From Cyclostephanos tholiformis (taxonomy: Eukaryota; Bacillariophyta; Thalassiosirophyceae; Thalassiosirales; Thalassiosiraceae), in assembly GCA_036939975.1 (NCBI GenBank), contig JALLPB010000358.1, positions 1 through 17,276 of the forward strand: a stretch of DNA of 17,276 nucleotides, given 5' to 3'. Below the pieces are notes generated by a model that was given only the letters and a program-made list of their open reading frames with translations, did not search any database and was not told where the DNA came from. A program made the translations under genes and the position numbers. Within the stretch, counting starts at the first letter, position 1; the number at the start of each line of letters is the position of its first letter. Shown piece by piece: positions 1-9,357 of the stretch.

Positions 1-49
<49 letters not shown>
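1..49. repeat. Poly-G tract at window start
   Basis: An uninterrupted run of 49 G opens the window, followed by a short A/G stretch. A run this pure is more typical of a sequencing or assembly artefact at a contig or gap edge than of genomic DNA. Other G runs follow (for example 10 G at 128-137), so the reading frame of anything coded in the first 300 bases is unreliable. Confidence 0.9.
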
Positions 50-50
<1 letters not shown>

Positions 51-104
51 GGGGGAGTATAACGACGATACCGATGCGGGGGATTCGGTCGTTTATGGCA
101 ATGA

Positions 105-470
105 CGCGGCGGTCGTCGCTCCCGGCAGGGGGGGGGGAGGGTCATCGATCGTCGCATCCGCGGTATTGTCATCGTCTCCGTCGCCATCGCCATCGTCGTC
201 GTCCTTAACAACTACGACGACGACGAGGACGAGGACGACGACGGTGAGGAGGAAGGCGATGCGTCGCGGCGACGGTGGCGGGGGCGGGTCGATGGGGGGG
301 TGCAGCACGTCGTCATTCACGCCGAGGACGGGGAACCTCCCCGACGTGCACTGGCGCGCAATATCCATGTCCCACCTCAGGTGTCATCCCAACTTTCGAC
401 CGTTGCCCCCGCCCTCCATGATAGGCTCCTTACCGACGAGGGAACACGTGCGATACTTTCGTCAGGATAG
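105..470 (+). CDS. Uncertain partial ORF, low-complexity, possible C-terminal end of a protein
   Basis: An open frame without an initiating ATG runs to a TAG at 468-470. It reads a hydrophobic Ile/Val/Ala stretch (about 144-203), a strongly acidic Asp/Glu stretch (about 205-250), a basic patch, and then about 60 residues of ordinary-looking composition starting VQHVVIHAEDGEPPRR. The frame in use before the 10-G run at 128-137 (read from 61) also looks coding and is offset by one base, so a homopolymer miscount may split one gene. The hydrophobic stretch comes from GTC/ATC simple sequence and the acidic one from GAC repeats, so a membrane segment is weakly supported. It could also be an upstream exon of the nuclease gene. 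No family is recognised. Confidence 0.25.
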   Translation, partial: RGGRRSRQGGGRVIDRRIRGIVIVSVAIAIVVVLNNYDDDEDEDDDGEEEGDASRRRWRGRVDGGVQHVVIHAEDGEPPRRALARNIHVPPQVSSQLSTVAPALHDRLLTDEGTRAILSSG

Positions 471-545
471 CTGGCAGTGGGATCACCTCCACGTCGGTCG
501 ATGTACCACGTCGCAGTGCTCCTCCGCCTTGGGATTTTTGGAGGT

Positions 546-580
<35 letters not shown>
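546..580. repeat. (TA)n dinucleotide microsatellite
   Basis: About 15 consecutive AT/TA units lie just downstream of GGAG|GTGAGAT (541-550), a good splice donor. The tract is open as alternating Ile-Tyr in the frames that cross it, so apparent ORFs through it are not evidence of coding. It most likely lies inside a 5' intron of the nuclease gene, about 544-698. Confidence 0.85.
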
Positions 581-698
581 GCCCAGCGCAGATTTTTTCG
601 ATTTGCACACCCTCCCGTCGTTTTCATGTAACTCGCGACTCGCGTTCTCTCCTATAATAATATGCTCGCATGTACGAAATTACTCCACTCACGCGCAG

Positions 699-1958
699 CC
701 AAGGGCGGCGAATTTTCTCGGCATACCCAAGAGTTTGCAACGTGGTGGCACGAGCGCCTGGGACAGGCTGCGACAAATTCCGACGGGCGATCAGAGCTTA
801 CGTGGGTTGGAACGAACGCTGTGCGAACGCGGCCGAGAAAATGACGACGACGACGACGGCGACAACGGCGACGACCGTCGCGAATACGTTTGGTCGTCCT
901 GGAGGCCAGGATCGAGGGAGATCGATCGGTTGTGGATACCGGCATCGATCATGCGCGTCGATGATAACTCGATACGATCGAGTAGGCCGTACCCATTCGC
1001 CGCCAAGTACATACCGAGCCTCACGCGCGATGATCTATACCGTAGGAAGATGCACATGAGCGACGACCACGCGTCGTCTTCATCTCCCATACTACGCACG
1101 AGGATGCAGTGGGGGAACGCGCAGGAGGCGACGTCGATCCTCACCGCATTGAATTACTTCTGCGGCTTGGATAACGAGACGGTCATTAGGGAAGTCGGCA
1201 TGTGTGGCGCGATGTTCGACGGCGAGGGGATGGGGGATCCACTGTTGCACGGCGTGAAAATTGGAGCGTCGCCGGATGCGATCATATGTCACGGAAACGG
1301 CACCGTCGAGGTCCTTGAGGTTAAGAATCACTGCCCCTTCGTTTGGAATAGAATCTCCCACACTGGCAACAGCGTCCGCCACGCCAACGGACATCGAAGG
1401 CAGAGGGGCGCGAGGCGTAAGGAGCAGTTGGGCGGAAATGGAGACGAACATACACGAGAGTCCGTTCGGCTCCCGAAGCATTTCCTTATACGCGATTTCG
1501 AGTTAGAGAGGCAGGTCCCACCCGTTTACCTTCCCCAGCTCATGATGGAAATGCTATGTATCGGTAACTCGGTCAACCTCGACGACCGGCCCCCCGATGT
1601 CATATCATCGCCGATATGCACTTCCGCGATAATGGTCCGACAGACGGCGACGAAGGGTGCCATCTTGCTACGGCTCAGGCGGGACGAGGAGTGGATGGAT
1701 GAAATGAAGTATTGGTTGGGTCAGTTCCAAATGAGATACGTCGAGACTAATAAAATACCCGATGATAATTTTTTCTGGAACGATGATCCGTGCAGTCGAT
1801 ATAGGATGTTCCTTTCGAGGACGAAAGAGTTGAGCGAGAAGGTCGAGTTCGTCGCGTACATCGACCACGGGCGGATACAACGCATGCTCATGGAGAGGGG
1901 GGTGGGAGGAGGAGAGGCTCCTTTATTTCTCGATAGAGTTGATGATAACGATGGGTAA
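699..1958 (+). CDS. YqaJ-like (lambda exonuclease-type) PD-(D/E)XK nuclease, 5' end unresolved
   Basis: This 419-codon coding stretch ends at TAA 1956-1958 and matches the YqaJ viral-recombinase family, which resects DNA ends for recombination. The PD-(D/E)XK signature is clear: GASPDA with the Asp at 1275-1277, then EVLEVK with Glu at 1317-1319 and Lys at 1323-1325. An upstream WGNAQE block (about 1110-1127) and a downstream Gln helix, YLPQLMMEMLCIG (about 1528-1566), complete the fold. The exon most likely begins at 699, after a pyrimidine-rich tract ending CGCAG, with PRAANFLG as the first residues. The frame stays open back to 477, but only through a TA microsatellite that looks intronic. 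A donor at 543/544 would join phase 0 to the frame read from 166. The C-terminal part (from about 1630) keeps the family's ATKGAILLRLRRDEEW block. Substrate and cellular role are unknown. The gene is convergent with ORC1. Confidence 0.82.
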   Translation, partial: PRAANFLGIPKSLQRGGTSAWDRLRQIPTGDQSLRGLERTLCERGRENDDDDDGDNGDDRREYVWSSWRPGSREIDRLWIPASIMRVDDNSIRSSRPYPFAAKYIPSLTRDDLYRRKMHMSDDHASSSSPILRTRMQWGNAQEATSILTALNYFCGLDNETVIREVGMCGAMFDGEGMGDPLLHGVKIGASPDAIICHGNGTVEVLEVKNHCPFVWNRISHTGNSVRHANGHRRQRGARRKEQLGGNGDEHTRESVRLPKHFLIRDFELERQVPPVYLPQLMMEMLCIGNSVNLDDRPPDVISSPICTSAIMVRQTATKGAILLRLRRDEEWMDEMKYWLGQFQMRYVETNKIPDDNFFWNDDPCSRYRMFLSRTKELSEKVEFVAYIDHGRIQRMLMERGVGGGEAPLFLDRVDDNDG

Positions 1959-2043
1959 TGATATCCAAGTAGAAGATTAGCTGATTTTTTCACCGAATAG
2001 AGTCATCGTAATTAAAATGAAACGCGTGAGTATGTTATATAGT

Positions 2044-5000
2044 TTAAAAGAGTCTTTGATTCGCCAAGTGCTTCTCCGCGAGCTTGCTGTGACTTGTGTC
2101 TCTGTAAGAGGCAAGGATTTCATACGAGTGAAGATGGGTAGAAATGTACGGAAAAGGCGAACTCGTGTATGTATTCAGTTGTATGACTCCTGCCTGACGA
2201 GACAGAAAAGGGAATTGAATAAAATTGTAAGATCGAACGGAGTACGGCGGGAAATACGGTTGGTATTGTCGGCACGCTTACATCACCAAGGCGGTTCACC
2301 ATTCCGAGCACATCCGAGAAGGAGAGACGTGCATCCATGTATCTTGGTTCGCCAGAAGCGTTGGCAATGGATTCGATTTTTGTTAGAATCTCCTTGACTT
2401 GGAAGCTCCTGTCATCTTGGCCACGCTTCATGGCGCCAAGGGCAATCAGCAAAAGCGCTTCGTAGTCCGTCGAGCAGGATACCGCCTTTAGGACTATCGA
2501 CGTGAACATATCCCTGCTGCCCTTTTGTACGTCGGATATCCGAACCATGGGACGGGAACCCTTCGCTAGTTCCCGTTTGCCACTGCTGTACTCCTCAAAC
2601 ACAGTTTCCGCGGCTACTTTGCACATGTGGAACGCCTTACGAATATCGCCCGATAAATTTGCAGTCTTCCGAGCCGCGAACTGAAAATCGACCGCGATGA
2701 CAAATAATTAGAGTTGACGGGGCAAGGTTAACGATTCCGAAGGCTTGATCACGGAAGTTGTCCTCTCACCTTGATAGCGTCCTCTTCGAATACAGGGTGA
2801 TCATGACTGTTGCCCAGCATGCCAAGTCTAGTCTTTAGAATCGTCGCCGTATCCTCAACGTTATATGACCTGAAGTGACATCGCTCTCCACCTATGCGAG
2901 ATTGTACTCGAGTCGATAGCTTTTCTGGCAAATTTATTGTGTTTGAGATTCCTACAACCACCAATCGAGCAGTGGTCGCTGGGACATCAAGAGAAAAAAA
3001 TCATGTTGAGAGATACTTAATTTTGTGCGCAACTAAGTGTAATTTTACTTACCACGAAGAGGCCAGTCGAAGAAGTTGTACACAAGAGTTTCCTTCTTGG
3101 TGATTAGGTAGTCTATCTCGTCTAGCATCAAGACAGTGACGGGAGGCTCAGTCACATCAATATTGCCGTTGCCTTCGACTCGGATGCTCTCATCTTCGCT
3201 TCCTGAATGTGATATGCCCTCCTTTTGGGGGTCACCACAGAAGTAATTCTCGAGCTCGTAAACGGCGTCCCCTGCAGATAGCCTTTCCTTTCTTGTTCCG
3301 CTTATTGCCTCCCATAATTTAACATACGCGTCGAACGGATGTCGCAATTCCATCCCATTCAACGCGACGAAATTGAACTCTGGGAGTAAACCTTTGTACT
3401 GTTCCGTTTGTAATTCTGCTATGATGGATTTTACCGATGCAGTCTATCATTGCGGCATTAAAAAACGTTGAGACTCAGAAAAGAAAGCGGTGCAACGCAA
3501 TAATAAGAAACTACTTACTTTTCCCGTCCCAGGCGGCCCAGCAATGAAGAGAGACGACTTCAAATTCTTGATCTCCTCCTCCTCTCCCCCTTCGTTGCTA
3601 TTCGACTGAACTAAGCCCGATATAGCTTTTCTCAAAAAACTAATTATTTGAGCGCGCTCCGTTTCACGGCAGGACAACACCATGCCATTCTCTTGTGCAT
3701 CTTGAGCGGCCTCCGCCAGGGAGAGCTTTTGTATCGCCACTTGAAATTCCTCCTTCCATGATTTATTGTCCGAAGATGCAGTGCTCTCGACAATCGTCTT
3801 GCGCTCCAACATCCTAAACGCGGATTTATGCGCTGAATGCATTCTCCCTCTCGACACTCTGGTGCTCAGCGAGCCACTGGGGACGAAGGAGCGTCTGTGT
3901 ATTGACCAAAATCGACCGCAGTGATAATGCACAAGCGGCATCCCCAATACGTTCCTCGGTGCCACCACGGGCATGATCGCATCGTGCAGTTGTACCGGCG
4001 AGAGGATGCTATCAGCCGAGCAAACATCGACTTGATCCGTTTCGAACACCTCATCCAGCCGACCCACGACCGATTCTGATTTCTTCTTGGACACGCCAGG
4101 AATCTCCCAGGGTCTATACAGCCATCGTATTTCGATCATTACTTCGCCGTCGTCTTTCGCCTGTCGCGACATGATTCCCCCGTCGACGTTCCCCCCCCGT
4201 CGATCGCTCTCGGAAATTCCCTCGCGAAGTCTCGTACATGATGATTTAGTCCTGTGAAGTCGGTAAATCGTAACGACCTCGCAAGGAGCCCACGGAACAA
4301 CGAAGGGAAAATGACTGGGACTGTTGTTACCCTTGGAGGATTCCTGCTCCACCTCGATTGCTACCGTATCCCCAAGCTTGACCTTCCATGTCGTCCCCTC
4401 CTTCCCCTCCCGGCTGTCACCACCAAAACCAGTGGTAGATCTAGTATCGTAGGAATCCACCGGGGGAACAATGTCCATTTCCTCGTAAAAGCTCTTCAAC
4501 GCCGACACGTCTACGTGAAAGGGATCTATATTGCAGCGTACTCTCCTATACTCGATAACAATAGCTGTGTTGTTTCGTAGGGTAACCCCCCTGTCTTGCA
4601 TTCTTTCGTCGCCGTCGGCATCATCGGACCCCGATTTTATATGCAAAACTTTGGGCCTCTTCTTGCCTCGAACGTCCTCCTCGTTATAATCATCGCCGAA
4701 GAGGTGGCGTTTCTCGCGTTGGGGACTGACGCCTTCTTCGCCATCCGCCGCCGCGACTGCACGAGGCGTTTCAATACCGACCGCAGTACCATCGTCGTCG
4801 ACAGAGAATGAATTCACATGCGAAGATCTCGTTGTCGTCATCCGGCGAAGTCTCTCCCCTCGAACCCGTTGGACCGCGTTAAGGATCGTCATAACTTGAC
4901 CTTTCTTGTTATATAGTCTCGACCCTTTCACTCCCCGTTCAACTCGCAACGTCTGATCGAGGTGATCTTTTTTGACGGAAGGACCCTTGATGAAATATGG

Positions 5001-5978
5001 CATACCCTTTTCGTTGCACGCCACGATATTTGATATCGTCCTACGATTGCGTGGCAAGAATGATGCGGACGGCAATGGAGCAATAACGTCGATCATCGAC
5101 GATCCGTCATCGTCGACGTTGACCGGACCCAAGAGCGAGCCGATGTCGATGATCGATCGCTGTTTTCCCTCGAGGATAATCTCCCCTTGACCCTCCTTTG
5201 CAGTATTATTGGCGATAGAAATCTCCTTGAGACATTTCAGCAGGTCCCCTGCGTTTTTCCTACACTTGGACGCCGACGACATGGCAAGTCGGGCCTCCGA
5301 AACGCGTGGGAACCATCGTATTTCGAGCATGACCGAGGATGCCGATACTGCCGACGGCACAACGGACGTCGTCGTTGTGGTGGTATTCGCCTTTTCGTCG
5401 CGGCATTCTTCGTTTGTGTCGTTCACGTCCCTATATATAGCCGTCACCTGACAGTGACTCCATGGCACACAATACGGATGCCAGCAATCCGATGATCCCA
5501 CGACTACTACTCCTTCACCCGACCCCTCCTTCTCACTCCCGCCGACGAAGTCCGGCGGCGTCGACTCATCGCAATGAACGGCAACGAGATCTCCCACGCA
5601 TATATCCCATCGGGGAAAGGAGAAGGAGTGGGGAGTTCGTAATCGGGAAGGGGGATGGACGATGGAGCAAGACGCATAGTAGCACCGGAAGGCGGCGATG
5701 GGATTTGTAGAATCACGGACCATTCCTCCATCGTGCGATAGTGGTATCCTAAGCACCGCCGGTGGGACATCGACATGGACAGACGACGATCCATGCGCGG
5801 CGTAGTCATCGTCATCGTGCGACTCGGTCGCCCTGACGGTCCTCCTACGTCCCGATGACGACGACGACGACGAGCGAGGGGCCGTCTTCGACTTTCTCGA
5901 CGAAGAGGCGCTGTCATTGCTACCTCCAACGCCGCCGCGTAGCCGACCTACCGATTTCGTCGTCGGCGTCGTCGCCAT
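2044..5978 (-). CDS. ORC1: Origin recognition complex subunit 1 (ORC1), five exons
   Basis: ORC1 is the AAA+ ATPase subunit of the origin recognition complex, which licenses replication origins in the nucleus with CDC6 and MCM2-7. Exons, each with GT-AG borders: 5978-3519, 3443-3053, 2978-2770, 2680-2282 and 2193-2044. Introns are 75, 74, 89 and 88 bp. The joined frame is 3609 nt, giving 1202 aa. Residues 1-120 are a Ser/Arg/Asp-rich disordered tail. Residues about 123-330 and 530-700 are two BAH-like modules. Walker A GPPGTGK is at 814-820, with intron 1 directly after its Lys. Walker B LMLDEID is at about 925-931, sensor 1 VVVGISN at 957-963, and the sensor 2 Arg about 1034 in SGDIRKAF. A winged-helix region follows, ending DTSHSKLAEKHL. 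The start is the first ATG of a long open frame with a promoter-like AT-rich region upstream. Exon 5 is the least certain, because it rests on one GAT|GTAAGC donor and a CGTCAG acceptor. It diverges from the carboxypeptidase gene. Confidence 0.95.
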
Positions 5979-6020
5979 GATGCATGCGTTTTGTGAGAGA
6001 AGTGTGTTTGCTATTATTTT

Positions 6021-6036
6021 CGTACCATATGGTACG
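6021..6036. repeat. 16-bp perfect palindrome CGTACCATATGGTACG
   Basis: The 16 bases equal their own reverse complement. The site is 43 bp upstream of the ORC1 start codon and 364 bp upstream of the carboxypeptidase start. Two-fold symmetry of this length in a promoter suits a homodimeric DNA-binding protein, but no specific factor is recognised. The GTACC half recurs at 6071 and 6163. Confidence 0.6.
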
Positions 6037-6090
6037 TAGATCTATTAAATAGTAATAGTAGTATAGTATAGTACCTATTTATTATGGCTA

Positions 6091-6100
6091 TCTCCCGCGC
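6091..6100. promoter_or_regulatory. Candidate E2F-like site TCTCCCGCGC upstream of ORC1
   Basis: TCTCCCGCGC differs at one base from the E2F/DP consensus WTTSSCGCSS. It lies 113 bp upstream of the ORC1 start in an otherwise AT-rich region. ORC1 is a known E2F target in animals and plants. The match is short, so this is only a candidate. Confidence 0.25.
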
Positions 6101-6399
6101 AAATTGAAGTTGAGGGAAAAGAGTGGTCTTATTATATCGTGTTTGAATTCCACTACTAGATAGTACCTATTGCAAGTTTTGCCGAGGACTCAGATACGAC
6201 TTTGGCAAGCGACTAAGCGACGCAAGCAAGACCTGGTCAAGATGAAAAGAACCACTCGCACGATAAAATAAAAATGAAGGAAAGAATCAAGCTCTGATCG
6301 ACTTGGAAAAACTGCGCCGACAAGAGCGCCGACGGGACATTCGAGATCCAAATTTCATCACTTAACAAAAAAAACTGACTGAGTTTACCTAGTTGTATC

Positions 6400-8288
6400 A
6401 TGAACCTAAGACTTGCCTTTTTCATGCTGTATTATTCTGCGTCGCATCCTGTCTATGGACAAGCGACATCGTCCCTCCGTGGCATGACGACTCCACCCAC
6501 CACCCCACCAATCGTCACGTACGAGACCATTCCAGGACACGATTGTATCCGATCCATGAAGGGCATGTTGGATTCCATGGAGGACCTCGCGGAGGCCCAT
6601 CCCGACCTCCTTACCATGACCAAGATCGGCGAATCCTACCTTAAGAATAATGACGGCCCCGCGGCCTATGGAACGTATGACGTCCCCACGGGCGGGCACG
6701 ACATCTTCGCGCTAAATGTCACCGCCACTTCCGGCGCCATATCATCGACGTCGACCAAGGGCAGGTTTCTCGTCACGAGTGGTGTACACCCACGGGAGTT
6801 CGCCCCCCCCGAATTGCTCGCTCGTTTCGTCGAAATGTTGGTAAACGGTTACGGCGAAGATGCCGAGATCACCATGGTACTGGAGCGCACTGAGATTCAC
6901 GCCATCCTGTACGTAAATCCCGATGGACGTTGGATGGCCGTAAGTCGATGATTGGTACGAATGTATGCCGACAGATTTTTTTTCTTTTTCCTCTGATGTT
7001 TGTTTTTGCTGCAATACTGCGCATCCCTCCTCCTCCTCTCGTCCCAAATTCTCCAGGAGAAGTATCCCGAGTTAATGTGGAGGAAAAATCTCAATTTCGG
7101 TAGTGGGAATGACGACTGCATTTCGATTTTATCGATTTTCGGCAGCCCCGGCGTCGACATTAACCGGAACTTCGATTTCATGTGGGGTCATTTGGACGAC
7201 GGGGCGAGTTCTGACGATCCGTGCAATGGAATGTATCACGGCCCCTCTGCCGAGAGCGAGCCGGAGACTCGAGCCGTGTCCGAATACGCCAAAAGGCTCT
7301 TCCCGGAGGGACAACGCAAGACCGATCCCGAAGGAGAAGAGGATGTTCCATTCGGTGAGAGTATTACCGGTATTTATGCTGACATCCATGCGGCTGGCGG
7401 ATACGGTGAGTGATCTGTTTTCTTGGTGGAATGTTGTATCCTTTTTTATCTGACGAATTTGGATTGTTGTCATTTCCTCTCCCTCGCTCATTTTAAGTTG
7501 TTTATCCATGGGGGTATGAAGACTCTAAAACTCCCGACGACGAGGCGTTGCAAGCGATTGGCCGAAAGTTACAGAGTTTCAACGAATACAAGCTTTGGGC
7601 GGGATCGCAGCCAGACTTCCAGTACGCAGCGAGCGGCATCGCAATCGACTATATGTACGCCGCCCTAGGAGTTGCATCTCTCGGGCTCGAAATCGGCGAT
7701 GACTTTTCCCAGGAATGCGCCGCATTCGAGGACGAAATCGTTCCCAACAACATGCCCGCGCTGTTGTATGCTGCGAAGATCGCTGGTGCACCGTACTCGG
7801 AGGTGAAGGGACCGGACGTGCTAGATTTCGTGATCGTTGAAAACGAGCAGGAGGATATGGTCTTAGTGTCGGCACGCGCAAGCGACGGAGAGTTAGTGAA
7901 CGCCATCACCGTCGACGGTAGTTTCGACAAATTTCCAACCGGCGATCAGTCGGTCGCGGAGTTGCGATTTTATATTGACGATGGCGAAATAAGTTGGACG
8001 GCGGTCAACCCAGGCGATGAAACCATCCAAGAAACAATCGACACGAGCAGCTTGACTCTGGGAAGGCACACGCTTTACGTCCAAGCCACCGACAGCGACG
8101 GATACAAGGGTCCTATTTCTAGTCTGTTTATTTCGCTTCCTCTAACACAGACGATTTCCAACCCACCTACCTCCTCGCCTATCGACCAATCGACCTTCCC
8201 CAGTGATGGCAGCGGAGACAGCAATTTTCTTGACGTCTTCCTGGATTTTCTGTATGGTTTATTTTTTGTAAGTTTAAACGTATTTTGA
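6400..8288 (+). CDS. Secreted M14-family zinc carboxypeptidase, three exons
   Basis: The joined exons 6400-6939, 7057-7405 and 7498-8288 (introns 117 and 92 bp, GT-AG) encode 559 aa. Residues 1 to about 20 form a signal peptide (MNLRLAFFMLYYSAS...), which fixes the start. The M14 peptidase fold follows. HPREFAPPE supplies zinc ligands His130 and Glu133, the NPDGR loop is near 173-177, DINRNF carries substrate-binding Arg217, DIHAAG gives the third zinc ligand His291, and GLEIGD places the catalytic Glu at 361. All catalytic positions are present, so the enzyme should remove C-terminal residues from peptides outside the cell or in the secretory pathway. Residues about 410-520 look like a beta-sandwich appended domain (VQATDSDGYKG). 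A Pro/Ser/Thr-rich linker then leads to a hydrophobic tail (FLDVFLDFLYGLFF) that could be a membrane anchor. TTTTTT|GTAAGT at 8262-8272 is donor-like, so a further exon may exist and the exact C-terminus is uncertain. Confidence 0.93.
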
Positions 8289-8696
8289 TCGTTGATCATT
8301 GTCTCTGCTGATCCCGCTAAACTATGGTCACATCGCACTTACATCATCGCATCCCATGGTATTGGGCGATGGCAAGGGTCCCGACAAGTCGAAACGAAAA
8401 CTAATCTAAACTTGAGCCGACTCGGGCCACTCCCCTGTGCAAGGGTTGATCAATGCATTGTTACCCGATATTCATGCCGTGGGGGGGAAATTAAGGTTAT
8501 TAAACTTTTTAAGATGAACTACCTGATATAATTACACAATCGCAGTCCATTCAGTCCATCCAATACTTAATCCATGTAATGAATGGGCACACACACACAC
8601 ATCTATGGCAAAAAAAACACGATTTGTTATCAAAAAGTGAATGCAGAAGTAGTGGTGTTTCCAAACGAACCCCATTTTCCATTACGACCAGAGTCA
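8289..8696. other. Convergent 3' intergenic region
   Basis: About 400 bp lie between the ends of two convergent genes. It should contain both 3' UTRs and polyadenylation sites. The only structure seen is a short (CA)n run at 8588-8600 followed by an A-rich stretch. Small ORFs here have no recognisable content. Confidence 0.6.
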
Positions 8697-9326
8697 TCAA
8701 CTTGCGTTCTTTAAGCGACTTCTACGTCGCATCCTCCACCTATAACGATTGGTGGGCGATGCCTGTTTGGTAGGAATTTTGTTGCCACCGACGGCCCGAT
8801 GACGATCGGAAAAATCGTACATCAGTGGAGTATTCCCATCGTCGCAAATCTTGTCGCTCCCGGTCTCGCTCGCGGCGGCGCCGTCGTCGTGCTCGGGCCA
8901 GGCGGCTACGTCGGCCAATATATTATCGGCGTTGGAATATCCTTCGGCAACGTCCCGACGCGGCGGCGAGATCGAATAGGTGCACGAGCCGGTCGACCCT
9001 TGAGCCACGCTGCGATCATCGGCATTTAACAACAAGCGATGATGCCGCGGGGACGGCGCGGGTTGCAGAAGTCTGGACGAGACCGATATGTCTTCCCCCA
9101 CGAGGGACGTCGCGACGGATAGATCCGCAGTCGTCGGGGTCGCCGTCGTCGGGGTTGCCGTCGTCGGGGTCGCCGTCGTCGGGGTCGCCGTCGTCGGGGT
9201 CGCCGTCGTCGGGGTCGTCGTAGCCGTCGGTTGTTTTGCTACGCCGACTGAGACGACCGCGACATCATCGGGCGTCGACGTCTCCGCCCCCATCCCACTG
9301 TCCCGTCCCATTCCACCGTCGTCGGG

Positions 9327-9357
<31 letters not shown>

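Larger units (their letters stand above)
5979..6399. promoter_or_regulatory. Shared divergent promoter region of ORC1 and the M14 carboxypeptidase
   Basis: This 421-bp gap separates two divergently transcribed genes and must hold both promoters. It is far more AT-rich than its neighbours. It contains a 16-bp perfect palindrome (6021-6036), stretches of TAGTA repeats (about 6050-6072), the 11-mer TAGTACCTATT twice (6069-6079 and 6161-6171), and an E2F-like word (6091-6100). No ORF in it is convincing. A minus-strand frame at 6237-6425 runs into the carboxypeptidase start and is rejected. Confidence 0.6.

Noticed and set aside
93..368. Minus-strand ORF with a Val-rich hydrophobic stretch and Asp/Gly tail
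   Set aside because: It is the complement of GTC/GAC simple sequence and has no independent protein-like content.
477..698. Extension of the nuclease ORF to an ATG at 477
   Set aside because: It runs through a TA microsatellite read as Ile-Tyr repeats and is bordered by a good donor (543/544) and acceptor (698/699), so it looks like intron, not coding.
5507..5929. Minus-strand Arg-rich ORF in another frame of ORC1 exon 1
   Set aside because: It is a frame shadow of low-complexity ORC1 N-terminal sequence.
6237..6425. Small minus-strand ORF in the divergent promoter
   Set aside because: It overlaps the carboxypeptidase signal peptide, is hydrophobic by AT-richness, and lacks a family match.
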